Source of the DNA: Sipunculus nudus
Lineage: Eukaryota; Annelida; Sipuncula; Golfingiida; Sipunculidae
NCBI GenBank assembly: GCA_026874595.1
Contig: CM049311.1
Span: 6,175,676 to 6,239,675 of the forward strand
Direction: 5' to 3'
DNA length: 64,000 nt
Part shown: piece after piece, positions 23,736 through 35,589 of the stretch
Layout of the letters: each line of letters opens with the position of its first letter
Numbering within the stretch: the first letter of the stretch is position 1
Program-made: the position numbers and the translations under genes
Notes under the pieces: model-generated
What the model saw: the letters and a program-made list of their open reading frames with translations, nothing else
Told to the model about the DNA's origin: nothing
Databases searched by the model: none

Positions 23736-26041
23736 GGTGTATCAGAGAAAATATTGAAGGAAACAGTACTATCTTTTATACATTAATATTCCATACCAAT
23801 GTCGCTGATTATTGATGACGAAAGCACTATCATCCAATTGCAGACAAGCATTGGTCATTCTGGTCAGATTCAGTGTTTACACATAATGGACCCAAGAACC
23901 TTTTTTCCATGTGTGTGTGGGGGGGGGGGTGTTAGAAGCAGAGGACATGCCCCGTCAAGTTTTGAGCATTGGAGAATAAGGTACCCTTTGTCCCCCTGAC
24001 ATTTTAGGGGGATATAACACAATTTATTCTCTTATTTTGAGAACACTTGTGAATTGTTTTGTCAACAGCCTCGTTAATTTGGCCTAGAAAATAGTTTTTG
24101 AATGTTTTTTTTTAAATCTGATGTAGACTTTAAATAAAATAGTGCTAAAAATCAGGAAAAATAGTTTCGCATTATGAGATCAATATGTTTCATAATATAT
24201 GGAGGAAGGGAAGCAAATTATAATCTGATAGGGAGGTTTGTCCTGGGTGTCAAAAGGGGGAAGGGCTGTCCAGAGAATTGGAGCCGTGTCCTAATTTCAG
24301 GAGCGGGGGGGGGGGGGGGGAGTGGCGTGGGATTGGTTATGTCGGTCTGGATTGCACACCTCATATTTCTGAGGGACCAATAAAAATACAATATTGGATT
24401 CAGGTTACTTTGCTCGTCGGTTTTATATATGTGTTCGTTATCTTGATTTGTCGGTACAGGCCTAGCGCCTAGGCCTAAATATATTTAATTAAAGTGCCAT
24501 CTTTGCTGACAACAGAGATACGCCACAAGTTTGGGAACGTTCAGCGTTCCTGCCCCTTGACCCCATCACTAATCAGTACAAACCACGAGCTGATATCACT
24601 GTTTAATATTTACCTAAACAATCTGTTTGGCCTGGCCTGAACTCTGGGCAGCGTCCCACGAGCTTACAACACAGAGTTCCACCCACGCTTAAAGCGCCAT
24701 AATTGTGAGTTACAGAACTTCCGTAGAATTGTTGGTTGCCAAGGAGGCTCCGAAAATGACCGTCGCCGTATCCAACGAGTGACCGTGTGAACGAGGACAA
24801 ACGCTGACCCATAATTAATGTGTAAGTTATTACACTTGGGTCTATCACCATATATTTGATTGTTATCAGTGTAACTTGCGCTAGGTCCTGCTATAACCAC
24901 CATCGAACTTTATTAACACATAGATCAGCCCATCATAACGTTATGACTGCCCAGCAAACTATTCTATATACATGTACCTGAATCTACCTCATGTAAACTT
25001 GTTGAAGTAATCACTGACCGATCAATAACGCTATTTATGGTGAGACAGTGTTAGTATTTTGAAGGAAGGGAAGGTTGAAAAAAGTAGATCAAGTGTGTAA
25101 AGGGAAAGCTTGAGGTATTAGATTGATTTGTGTAAAAAAGTTGATATAGTTTTTCATGTATGCAGACAAATGTGTTTATTTTCACGAGTATTAACCATGG
25201 AGGGCGGTTATATGACCACACCGGTCTGTCTGTCTGTCTGCATGTCTGTGTGTTTGTCTGGATCTTAATATCTGACCAAGTCATCCATGGGAATAAAGCT
25301 CAAATGACCACCCTTGCATTAGGGCCTACCATTTATAACTGTAAGCAATATTTTAGGAACATAATTGCCAATTTTGTTCCCACTTTGCACATTACCTGAT
25401 ATAAAAGGTATGGCCAATAAGAAAAAGAAAACGTTTGGGTGGCATTACTGTTGTCATCTATAGAACTGATAAATCTAAGATCGACATAAGCCTACAACAT
25501 GTAAGTTATTGAGAACTTGGAGCCTCTGGTGTGATATTTTTCTTGCGGAAAGTCAGTATGGCCCAAATCAGCCAGAGATGAATCAGGGCAAGGGAGAATG
25601 TTTCTGATCCTGACATACACACGTGGATGCTGCCTGTCTGTACGTCAGTCTGTTTGTACGTCAGTATGTCTGTCCATCTGTTTGTGCCTCTGTCTCCTTG
25701 CTTAACAAGGTAGCTGAATAATTGATGGTTTCAATGCAACTGGATGGAGAGACGAATCTTGAGAGAGACTGATCAGATTTTTGTTCTTGTTTTTCATCGG
25801 GGTATGCAAATGTTAGGTTCACTCTAGTTTAATTTGAACGTCGATTTCCCTGCTCATGGTGAATGGATACGCCAAAAGGCCTTGGCATTTAGAACATAAT
25901 GGGTTGAAAACCCCATACTTCAAAGATGTGGATTAGAATTTGGAATAAGTTAACTGGAACGTGTCGTTTGTGGGGGTACTTCAAATAAGGTTCAAAATAC
26001 TAACAAGCTTTACCCTACTTTAAAATTCTTTTTTTTTTCAG
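22486..26041. other. Presumed intron 1 of the PLCXD-like gene
   Basis: Holds GTTACGC inverted motifs, an AT microsatellite, a 16-base G run (24305-24320) and a GTCT-rich stretch (25220-25260). No exon recognised. Confidence 0.55.
23669..23733. repeat. (AT)n microsatellite
   Basis: Long pure AT run in the presumed first intron of the PLCXD-like gene. Confidence 0.95.
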
Positions 26042-26060
26042 GCTGATATCCTCCGCTGCT

Positions 26061-26548
26061 ATGGCGTGCAACAAGTGCTGCGGGGAGCTACAGGAGCGGG
26101 CGGAGGGCTGTGCCGCCGTGCTGAGGTGTCTAGAGAACATCCCAGGTATCGGTCACGGGATAGCTGCTGTGTACGGCTGTACCCAAAACAAGAGTCACGC
26201 GGAACGAGCAGCTCTAAAAGCCACCATCGGCATCATAACGTCAGTCATCTCCTGTAGCGCCGAGGCCATCGACGAAATGGCGAGAAAACCATCCTCGAAA
26301 CTCTTCGGCGGAGACTTGACTCCTAGAACCGACTGGATGAGAGAGTTCCACCGCCTAACGTTCAACCAAATCATCATGCCAGGTAAATTAATAAAGAGAC
26401 GACACTTAGAAAGCGCTCACGGAGCGCATCTGTTCAAATCTCACATTTTTATTTTTGCCCTATCGCCTTTTTGGGAAAAGAAATCTCCAATTTCCTATCA
26501 GCGTTAAATATTAAGGAAAAGATTATTATCGACATTAACCCTGTATTC

Positions 26549-26625
<77 letters not shown>

Positions 26626-26864
26626 CATAGCTGCAAAGGGATCCAAGGAATTAAAAACGAAATATACAGGCAAATAGACATTGGTGGAAAATGTTAAATT
26701 TATTTTACACTTGGTTAGTCTGTCTAAAGCAATTAATGCAACTCTGTAAAAAAATAAATAAGAGAAACAAATTTCTAATTTCTAACTGGTTATTCTTCCA
26801 GACTTTTTCAGAATGTTTATTGAATATTTAAGTCTCTGGAAGGAGCCAAAATGCAACGGTTATC

Positions 26865-26911
<47 letters not shown>

Positions 26912-29900
26912 AATCTTGTGTTTTTTTTTTTATTTCATCAGGTACTCACCAGTCAGCGACGTACAATATGCACGCTAAATTACAGCAGATCCCGATGACG
27001 TTCGGTTGGGCGCGCTGTCAGAGTCTGTCTATCACAGAGCAGCTCCGGGGAGGTGTGAGATTCCTGGATCTACGTCTGATGGACAAAGATAATGACATCT
27101 GGACGCACCATAACGTGGTTATCTGTGTCAAACTCTCGGAGGTTAGATGATGGGGGCAGCATAGGGAGGAATTGCTATAGATATACACATGCTGCATACT
27201 GATATCTCATGATTTTACCAAAAATTAAGGCCAATGTATATATCAGTCATAATTTTAATCAAAGTTATATATACTAGTACATGCATGATATAATGCATGT
27301 GAAAATAAACAGCCGGGCCGTTTTATGTTCTAGGGATCATTTGCATCTTAAGGACTAACATAAATGCCTTAATATCAACTTTCATACCTGACTATGACCT
27401 TCCTCATTCTTATGCAAATGATGTTACAAAGATGATGCATAAGGTCGGCTCTATTGGGCCCAGACTAAAGAGAAATGTATATAGTGATGTTACACATGGA
27501 AATTCATCTAAAGTCATAATCTATAACTGATGCCACAACAAGTCCGAGCATTTATTAATATTTAATGTAACGATCATAAATAACTGCCTGTCAGGTCTCG
27601 GATCACTGGCACTCTTGCATCAAGGAGTCATTAATATAATATCCTATCAGAATTTATTGTATTTTAGTCTTTTCACATTTTATGCCATTTGCTTATTTCG
27701 TATTAAATCTTATATATGATAAACGAATTGAACAGTTTAATATCAAGTCTTCTGAAATTCAATGATTTATTGGAGGAATGGAGGTTTATAGTAAAAGCGA
27801 GCGGGAGATATACATGTGCATGTACGTCTGATCAGATCTTTCTTTGTCTGCAGATCCTGACGTCCGTACAGCAGTTCGTACAGGAGAACACTAGCGAGGT
27901 GGTGGGCATCCACCTCAGTAACGACGGTAAACCTCTGGACTGGGACAAGTGTGACCAGATGATACGAGAGATCATCGGCACCAGAATCATGTACGAACCT
28001 GACCGATACAAAACGCTTGGTAAGAACTGCGTGTAAAATCAAATAAACTTATTTGTTTTACATGGATTATACAACCAGTAATTATAACTTATCTAGGCAC
28101 TCTCCATAGCTCAGGTAGTGTTTTATGTACACTAAGGCCATGCCAAGAAAACAATTGTTCTAAGAGAAAGAGGTGCTGGCGGCCAAATTCTTTTATGATT
28201 TTTTATTTAACGGTCGAAACACAAAATGCATAATTGTATCCGCCAAAACAAGTTTTGTATGTGTGTAACCGGGTCCCGCCGTCGCCGCATTCGTTTCCGG
28301 AGAACTCCTCTGAGTCCCTTGGACCGATCTTTCCGAAACCCAGCATAGTTATTCGTTCATCTGTGTAGTTGTGCCTAACAAAGACAGGTGGCGCCACCTT
28401 CAGTCCTTATTGTGCAGTGTGAATACGGGTGTCCTTTTAATAGCAGCCCATATCTGAGTTGTTCATTGTATTGGCCAGAAATTGTGCTTGTCTATAAATC
28501 TTGGTTACCTCCAACTCGTATTCAAGGCTGGTGGCGCCATCTGCAAATGGTTTTGGTTGGCGTCCATCCATCTATTTGTCTTGGGTAAAAATCGCTCACA
28601 TCTGAGGAGTGGATGGATGTATCAACCTGAAATGTTGGCATGTTTTGGATAGCTTTGTTGTAGACCAGACAGGTGGCGCAACCTGTTGTTCTTTTTTATA
28701 GAATACATTGATGCACTTTAACTAAGTAGTTGATTGGTGTATCGGCCTGAAATCCAGCATGGTGTATCCATCAGTAGATTGGTTTTTGGTGAAAATTGCA
28801 CATACATGATGAGTTTAATTGGCATAACTGGTGCCACAAATATGGAGCCATGTCATGTCCGGGACATTCCGTGCCTTACTTTACCAATGCCTCTGTGATA
28901 TAGCGGATACACGTAGTCGCTTTTGGCCTTTAAGCTTGTATAAACGTTCTTTTCAATTTTTGTACTCGTGCATATAATAAACACAGAATTTAGTATATTT
29001 TCCACAACTCATTAATTCAAGGAACCTAATCATGAGGAAAGTTTAACAACATTACTGAGCTCCTCATTGGCAATAAAAGATTAACGAAAAACAGAAAAGG
29101 CTAGTCATTTGAACAATTAATTTCCGTGTGTGGCCTGAAGCATGAAAAGTATTCCATATTCCTTTATAATACTATCATTAGATAACAGAATGATATATGC
29201 ATGTTCAAAAATGATTTTTTTTTTGGAGAAGTACCATTAGCCTCAAGTATAATTTTCTCTTGATACATATCAGTATCCCTTGGTCAAATTTAGTAAGATA
29301 ATAATGCCTTAATCTTGATATACGGATTTGCAAGATGAAAATTCCAGAGAGTGCGCCTCTAGCTGAAACAAGAATAGCTGTGAATATCATTCGTAGGGTT
29401 ACTCCGGAAATATTTAGTCTAATAGATATTCATTCATTGATATTTCGAGATCACATATAACTTTTCAGACGCATAGCTCAAGATGTCATACAAGTAACTG
29501 AATAAGCCAACCAAGTAACTGAATAAAATGGTTTGATCTTAGCGCGTCTCAGGTTCACGTTTGAAAAGATCTGCTTGACATTTTATTTCAACACTGTAAT
29601 TTGAATTTAATATATTTGTGTTTTATAATGTTCTAATATTTGTGTATTCATTTCGTAAAAAATTGTGTTTTTAGGTGAAATCACCGGGGGAGGCAGGAAT
29701 GTTGCCATTTTTGGGTTTCCCGCAAAACCATACTCCTGGAACTGCCTGGAGAACCGATGGCCAAATAAGGCGTGGCCTGACGAACTTCAGACAGACATAA
29801 AAGAAACTGCTGATAATAGGTCATCGTTAAACTCCTTCTATTACATGTTCTGGTACAAGGCGGAGTGCACGCCAAACACGCCCATGGTGGTCCGCCATTT

Positions 29901-30297
29901 TGGAGGTATCAGCGGCCTTTGCGCGCGGCCATGTGCAAAAGAAAAATTTGACTTCCTGGAAGACATGGCGGCTTCCGCTAACCATAAAGTACAGGAGTAC
30001 TTGGAATCAGTCGATAAACTGCCCTTTAATGTCCTCTCGACAGATTTTGTACCTGATGCTACAATCGAGAAAGTTATAAATTTCAACAGGTTTGGAATAT
30101 CTGGAGCCACCCAAGCCGCTCAACAAGCAATGGCTGCTCAAACTGCCACACCAGCTCCTGAGCATGCGCAGCGGAGGCTTCCGGAAAATGGCGCACACTC
30201 CCAGCAGACGGCGCCAAGCTCGTCCCTCCCGGAAGTCCAAACCCCTGTTATTACACAACAACCAGTTGTCAGAGAAATGTGGGAAACAAATGTTTGA
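26061..30297 (+). CDS. PI-PLC X-domain-containing protein (PLCXD-like), 436 aa from the internal Met
   Basis: Exons 26061-26382, 26942-27141, 27854-28019 and 29675-30297 join in phases 1, 0 and 1 to a 1311-nt CDS ending in TGA. Residues 1-100 are a Cys-rich N-terminal region with a CNKCC start and a Gly/Ala-rich hydrophobic patch (about 28-65). The X domain starts at MPGTH (first catalytic His at 110), followed by GVRFLDLR (145-152) and THH (162-164), which supplies the second His. The C-terminal 60 residues are Gln/Ala/Pro-rich and probably disordered. There is no C2, PH, EF-hand or Y domain and no clear signal peptide, so it is a PLCXD-type single-domain protein rather than a receptor-coupled PLC. 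Family members may cleave phosphoinositides; activity here is unproven. The exon 2 donor GTTAGA is weak but phase-correct. Confidence 0.88.
26552..26621. repeat. (AT)n microsatellite
   Basis: About 70 bp of AT dinucleotides, 170 bp after the first certain PLCXD exon. Confidence 0.95.
26867..26909. repeat. (CT)n microsatellite next to a splice acceptor
   Basis: About 21 CT units end 32 bp before the acceptor of the PLCXD catalytic exon, so the run extends its polypyrimidine tract. Length variation here could affect splicing. Confidence 0.9.
26942..27141 (+). CDS. Exon with the PI-PLC X-domain catalytic core
   Basis: Encodes residues 108-174. It opens with G-T-H of the MPGTH motif (the first His is split from MP by the intron), then GVRFLDLR and W-T-H-H. 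In PI-PLC X domains the two His act as general base and acid in phosphodiester cleavage, and the Asp/Arg of the LDLR stretch bind inositol. All are present, so this is not an obviously dead enzyme. Confidence 0.88.
28046..28135 (-). mobile_element. Truncated tRNA-SINE tail
   Basis: Matches the tail region of the SINE at 47690-47940 (ACTTATTT...TTTTACATGGATT...GGCACTCTCCATAGCTCA) in the same orientation. The tRNA-like head is missing. It begins 26 bp after the donor of a PLCXD exon. Confidence 0.6.
28380..28830. repeat. Dispersed relative of the 278-bp repeat
   Basis: GGTGGCGCCACCT at 28387, GGTGGCGCCATCT at 28531 and GGTGGCGCAACCT at 28673 recur about 143 bp apart with similar flanks. This resembles the 12.2-13.3 kb array at half its spacing. 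It lies in the last intron of the PLCXD-like gene. Confidence 0.6.
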
Positions 30298-30756
30298 TTA
30301 AATGTCAGCTTTCTAGTTTTATATTGTATTATTTATTGTAATACGCTGCCAAACCGCTTGCCATGTCGATGCACACATATAATGTAGTATTAATCTAATC
30401 TGTTCAAGCAATGATTGCAGGTGTCTACCACGTAGTGTTCGTGTATCATTGAGTTAGGAAACTATCCGGTAGATGGAAAGAACATCCCTTTAGAACTCCG
30501 AACCGATCAGGACCGATTTTCGATTTGAAAATAAGGTCTGTCGAGGGAGGATGTAGAATATCATGGTTAAATACAATCAGAATCTGTGTGAAAAATACGA
30601 GTCCACGGCACACAAGCGGTCACGCTCATGTCCTATGTACATTTAATGGCAATAGGGCCTCAGGAATGTTCATGATTTTAGTATGCGATGGTGTACGTCG
30701 TCATCAGAAATGATGTGTTATTTATGGTAAAATAATAAAAAAAATAGGGACAAGGC

Positions 30757-30857
30757 AATAAACACAATTTATTAATCTCAGAAAATGCTAATATGAGTGT
30801 CTTCTCTGAAGAACCGATAAACAAAACCAAATTTATTTTGTATGTTTTATAAATAAA
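30757..30857 (+). terminator. Candidate poly(A) signals of the PLCXD-like gene
   Basis: AATAAA occurs at 30757-30762 and again at 30852-30857, roughly 460 and 555 bp after the stop codon. They are the first canonical hexamers found downstream on the plus strand. Either could set the 3' end. The cleavage site is not visible from sequence. Confidence 0.4.
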
Positions 30858-31263
30858 ATAGTTGCAAAACATGTTGTATGTCAAAATGGATGATGTTTCT
30901 TTTTTTTTTTTTGCACGTTTTATAATGTTCTTTTTTTATGAAAACAAACACAAATTCAATTATTTTTTTTATTATTTTTCCCTCTGAATGCTGAGATGAT
31001 GTCAAGGCTTCCGTTTTCATGCAGCGTCGTGCATCCCTTTTGATATACCATGAATTAATGATTGAAGAAAAAAGGATACATGCATATACATTTAAGTCGG
31101 CTTTTGTTAAACATAATATCCTTGATATAAGTTTATGAAACCGTGGTTATAGCACCTAGCCCTCCTGCCACCGAAAAATACGCTCCCTCAAACTATGAAA
31201 TCTACTTCAAAGTCATGGAGGTTGGTGCCTTAGTAATGAACGTTTTGATTTAATCATCTGCTT

Positions 31264-31269
31264 TTTATT
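31264..31269 (-). terminator. Candidate poly(A) signal of the RERG-like gene
   Basis: Reads AATAAA on the minus strand, about 150 bp after the TGA stop. With the plus-strand signals at 30757 and 30852 it leaves only about 0.4 kb between the two convergent transcript ends. Confidence 0.45.
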
Positions 31270-31420
31270 TATTATTATACAGATGTATATGTGAAAAAGT
31301 AGGAGAGAAATAGTTCTTATCCGGTACCCAATTGTTACGGAAGCACATACATATTCAACTTTAACCGAATTTTCAACTATGTAAACGTCGACGTAAAGTC
31401 AATATTATTAATATGCCTAA

Positions 31421-32783
31421 TCATTGGGGAGAGAAGTGGCGTTTCAGGTTTTTATCGGTGAGTTTTGTGACTGAGAACCGTCTTCCCTTCAAACTGACCG
31501 TATTTCTATTAACAAATCCAAACATGTTAGAAATTGCTCTAGAAACAACCTTTGTTGATCCTCTTTGGCACCAAGATCTGGTCCGAGAAGGCTGTCGTCT
31601 GACAACGAAAATATCCTTGATTAGAGCAGTAAAAGTCTCCGTGATGGTCACGTGACTTTCAGCAGCCGACACTTCTTGAAATTGACAATTATGCTCAGCA
31701 GCAAGCTCCTCCCCTTCAGTCTGACATACTTGACGTAGATGTCCCATATCTGTCTTGTTTCCTAGTATGGATATCGGGGCGTGGTCTGGTCGTTTGGTAT
31801 CTTGTATGTTACGTATATAAAGTGGGACCAAGTCAAATGATGACATATCCAAAACACTGTACACAATCAGAAAAGCATCGCCCCATTTCAAGAGTTCGTC
31901 GCCAGGTGGCACTGTATCATCCTGAAAATGGGGGGAAAAATATCTTGTTCATTCTTCACGTTGGGCCACTGGTAAATAAATATTGATGCCGATACAATAA
32001 CAATGGAACCTGTTACAGCATTAATGCAGAATATAACCACGGTGTAATTAGTACATTTTGTAGGCCTATGTTTGTAACCGTGAACAGATTAAATCATGTC
32101 TCACTTTGTATATTGTAGGTCTACTGGTCTAATTTTACTAAAGGCACCATAGCAATTTGATAAAATACAAATTTCTAGGGTGCAACATATTTTTTGCATT
32201 ACATTTAACAATCACCCTAGTTTTATATCTCTGTGAATACTTATATATTCAATGTTTAAATATTATTCATTTTAAGTTGCGCTTTCTTTAAGAATATTTA
32301 CATAACAGAAATTAAGTTTCAGAAAGAAGCCAAAATAGGGCAGAACCACCTCAGGTGGAGACAGTTTCGCTATCATGGTTTTGACTGGGCAACCATAGGT
32401 GTGAATATCAGTCTGCTGCATGTTCTGGATACACATCACACCACTAGATAGTGTTTAGTATCTGGAACACTTAAGTATGTGGGGTGCTTACCTTTCTCAT
32501 CGCCATGTCCAGAATCTCAACTTGAACGTGGTCGTTTTCATGGGGAACTTTGTTTTTGTAAATAAAATCTGCAACAGGGTTCGTCAGACTGGTAAAAATG
32601 TCAAATGTTAATCGTTTCAATAAACAAAAATCCTCATTCAGATTTAAAGTATCTTTATAACGTAACATTTGATTTCATCGAATGAATACCCAAGACGTTG
32701 GTACAATGCAGCATAACGCATAAAATTTAAATGATCCAATTAGATGTTTCCCTTGTTTGAACTTGTAACAAGCTCTCTCTCTT

Positions 32784-32860
<77 letters not shown>

Positions 32861-34416
32861 ATATGCATGTGTGCATACCTTGATTTGAAAAGTATTCTCC
32901 GATGAATCGTTGTGTCAGATATCGCACGGCCACCGCTGTCAACAAACAAAATATAACAATATGTACTATTGAATATATTACGAAAATGATAATTTACATC
33001 TGTTCTGTTATTGGTGTAATTCGCATTTCAAATGACTGATGGGCCTATACATAATAGAACTAATTTAACAAATGTAAATAAACACATGGACTTTATAGCA
33101 ATTAAAAGGTAAACACGAAAAGGTATATATTCGTTATTTTTTTTTTTTGGTTATTTATAATCATAATGTTTGACTAAGTGAATCAATTTACACGTCAGCA
33201 AATATAAAATGATCACGAACATTCCTAATCGTAGTGTACACTGTGAATCATGTTGTGCAACTGCATATATGTGTTTCATAACGACAAATCGTAGTACCAA
33301 ATTTCGCCAGATGGCGCAACTTAAGTTGGTAAAACGGACCTGATTGCTGGAAAAAAAATTTGTAATATACGGATGGAGTACTTGAAAACTGTATGAGACA
33401 GAAAACACCTTACCTGATGACAAGACGGACATAACAGTGGGTCCTTATCAAGAAAGACTAGACCGTCTGTGTATCAGGGAAGTTATGGTGTGCCTGTATA
33501 TTAATTCAAGCTAAAAGCCAACTATCCACCGAAATTTTCCAAAGAATTTATGTGATATAACTGTGGATGATTCCTCTCATGGAAACGTTTCTGAGACTGA
33601 TGTATGAGGTTGTTTGTCTACTGTTTGTAAACACCGGACATGGAGCAATGTTGACAAACAGAAAAAAACCTAACTGGTGTCCTTGTTAAATGTGTTTTGA
33701 TTATTTGGCGGACTCCCCATATGTTATAAACACGTGAATATAAACAAAACGAACAGACTGTGTGTGGTGGGATCGGCGCTTTTCGATCTATGTTGCCATT
33801 TTTTTCCCAAATGTTTCATCTGCATGTAGTTAGTGGACTTCAAATATCGGACTATAGGTCCCTTTAATTTTTAATCATGCAGTCCCCTCGATGGAAGCAT
33901 TAAATGAGCATGATTTAGCCATATCGTTAAAAATGGATATTAAAGAAGAATGATATTTTATTTAACTTAATGAAAATGAATACTGTGATTTTCATACAGT
34001 TCTTTCATGGAGGTGATGATAAGTAAAGTTATGTTGATGCATGGTGACGATGCATGGTAAACATTTGATTGGAAAACAGCACGCGGTATTTTCATGCTAA
34101 TTCATGCCCATCTCTGTCAATCAAGTTATCTAAAGGTTTCTGAGCAGTGGGGGGGGGGGGGGGGGGGCAGTTGCAAGCATAAATGGTGATTACATATCAT
34201 CGCAATGAAATTGGGAAAATAGAACGATAGGTCTGTGATTGTGTTTTCGCGAGTCGGGTAAAAGAAGAGCATCTGGCGAACACATACGGATTTGAATATA
34301 AATGTCTGAAAAAGCCAAGTGGACAGACTGGACAGAGAAGGATTCAAATAGTTTCACTCACCTGATTTCCCAACTTTAGCCGCTCCAAGAATAACTATTT
34401 TTACTGAATTTGACAT
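31421..34416 (-). CDS. RERG-like Ras-family small GTPase with degenerate switch motifs, 229 aa
   Basis: Exons 34416-34362, 32935-32879, 32568-32492 and 31921-31421 join in phases 1, 1 and 0 (690 nt, TGA stop). The P-loop GAAKVGKS (11-18) and NKTD (118-121, guanine recognition) are intact. SAAE (148-151) replaces the usual SAK. On gap-free alignment to Ras, switch I DPTI becomes FSNQ (Asn36 in place of Mg-coordinating Thr35). Switch II DTAGQ becomes DMAMR (58-62), losing the Gly60 and Gln61 equivalents. The segment WGDAFLIVY, the Arg-rich stretch near 165-180 and the absence of a CAAX box fit the RERG group. The family binds GTP at membranes or in cytosol; this member is probably hydrolysis-deficient or nucleotide-insensitive (inference). 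A splice acceptor just before ATG at 34427 implies an upstream untranslated exon. Confidence 0.85.
32492..32568 (-). CDS. Exon 3 of the RERG-like GTPase: end of switch I through switch II
   Basis: The acceptor TTGCAG at 32570-32569 is the one that keeps frame with exon 2. A more 5' acceptor (CCAG, giving an extra NPVA segment) would need phase 2 and opens a stop. With the chosen border the spacing from EY to ILDMA is 22 residues, the same as in Ras, which supports the model. It encodes residues 38-63, including DFIY (Tyr equivalent to Ras Tyr40) and the altered ILDMAMRK. Confidence 0.8.
32772..32856. repeat. (CT)n microsatellite
   Basis: About 85 bp of near-pure CT on the plus strand, starting 23 bp after the donor of exon 2 of the RERG-like gene; in that gene's RNA it is a GA tract. 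Confidence 0.95.
34149..34167. repeat. 19-base G run
   Basis: Homopolymer G in intron 1 of the RERG-like gene. Other runs of 14-19 G or C lie at 5821-5834, 10051-10069, 11708-11726, 24305-24320 and 45310-45325. All are prone to sequencing error and could fold as quadruplexes. Confidence 0.9.
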
Positions 34417-35057
34417 GGTTCCTGGTCTGAAAAATGAGTAATAACTGTATCACGAATAACGGCTTTTGTAATAAAATATCTGTCAAAATATATGATAAGT
34501 ATCTTCCTGTGATATATATCATCGTTTGAATGACTATTTTAAGCTGAATCTTCAAATGGTCAAAGGTATGACGCTTTTACATTCTGAATAATGGGTTCCT
34601 AATGCAAGTACATATATATTAATAAAACCTTCTTGTGGAAACAAATACTTGATAATTTGTTGAAAAATATTTCTGAGTGTCTTTTCACGTAGATTCATGT
34701 CTGTTTTTTTTTTCAACAAAAGTTTGTCCGGATAAAAAATATTCCATTCCAACAACTAACCTTAGTATGGCTGTCTGCTCACAATAAGGTTTACATAAAA
34801 TTAAATATTTTAAATTTCGCTTTTATAAAACACAGGTTGTGATATCTTCATTTCCAAATTAAATCCGTTACTGAAATGTCAAAATCGAAGGCCTGATCGT
34901 GACACCCTTGACGTTGCGGCATTTCCTCCGCCAAAGTAAACTAGTGGTGAATTACTACCTCAGTATCCCACGCTGTAATGACCAATCATACCGGGAGGCT
35001 GGGCAGGCGCTTCACGTCCGCATCCCCATCTGACTGCATCCTCATCCTACGCTTCCG

Positions 35058-35065
35058 TATATATA
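35058..35065 (-). promoter_or_regulatory. Possible TATA box upstream of the RERG-like gene
   Basis: TATATATA stands in an otherwise less AT-rich stretch (34900-35160). On the minus strand it is followed about 65 bp on by a CCCG|GTATGA donor-like site, so it could drive a short untranslated first exon spliced to the acceptor at 34427. The sequence is self-complementary, so strand is not certain. Confidence 0.22.
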
Positions 35066-35589
35066 CTTGCCTCCCTCTGGCGTCCTTGGTTTGAGCTCTG
35101 TATACCATGCAGTCAGACCAGACGCCCCCATAACAGCAGACTGGGAAAACACCAGCTCAGACAGGACAAGGTCTTCTGGGTGCTGTGGGCTTCACTTTCC
35201 CCGCTGATAAGATAAAGTTAAGGTCATAAATGACCGGTGTAGGAAGCAAAACCGGCAATCAATCCCACCCAGGTGTTATACAGATGCCTTTCGTGCGTCA
35301 TGGATGGGGCTTCAAACACCATTTTGATGGAAATGCTATTTCCCCATTTAGTTATCGTTAATTTTCTCATATAACAGGATATAGACCTGCAATCTAAAGG
35401 AGGAGCTAAACAGTTGATAGATAAGGCGGGCATACAAGGAAAAGTAAAACATAAAATGCGTGAAATGACACCGGATTCGATATCCTATTTTATATGGGTT
35501 AATAGCATTTATAGATTTCGGATCACTGGCATACATATGTCACCAAGTAAGCGGTTTTGATTTCCTATCACACTTCGTTATATCAGATC

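Larger units (their letters stand above)
30298..31420. other. Convergent 3' region of the PLCXD-like and RERG-like genes
   Basis: Contains only 3' UTR-like AT-rich sequence, T runs and the opposing poly(A) signals. Confidence 0.6.

Noticed and set aside
29681-30301. Several frames on both strands over the last PLCXD exon
   Set aside because: They are shadows of the real coding exon, which is the only frame that joins in phase and carries family similarity.
32574-32650. Upstream extension of RERG-like exon 3 (LKRLTFDIFTSLTNPVA)
   Set aside because: The CCAG acceptor that would include it has the wrong phase for exon 2, and the extension breaks the gap-free alignment with Ras switch I.
32727-32949. 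Arg/Glu-repeat frame on the minus strand
   Set aside because: It is the GA tract of a CT microsatellite running into exon 2 of the RERG-like gene; only 32879-32935 is coding.
35058-35140. Plus-strand gene starting after the TATATATA box
   Set aside because: The ATG downstream opens only eight codons, and no plus-strand exon follows before the Tigger-like element.
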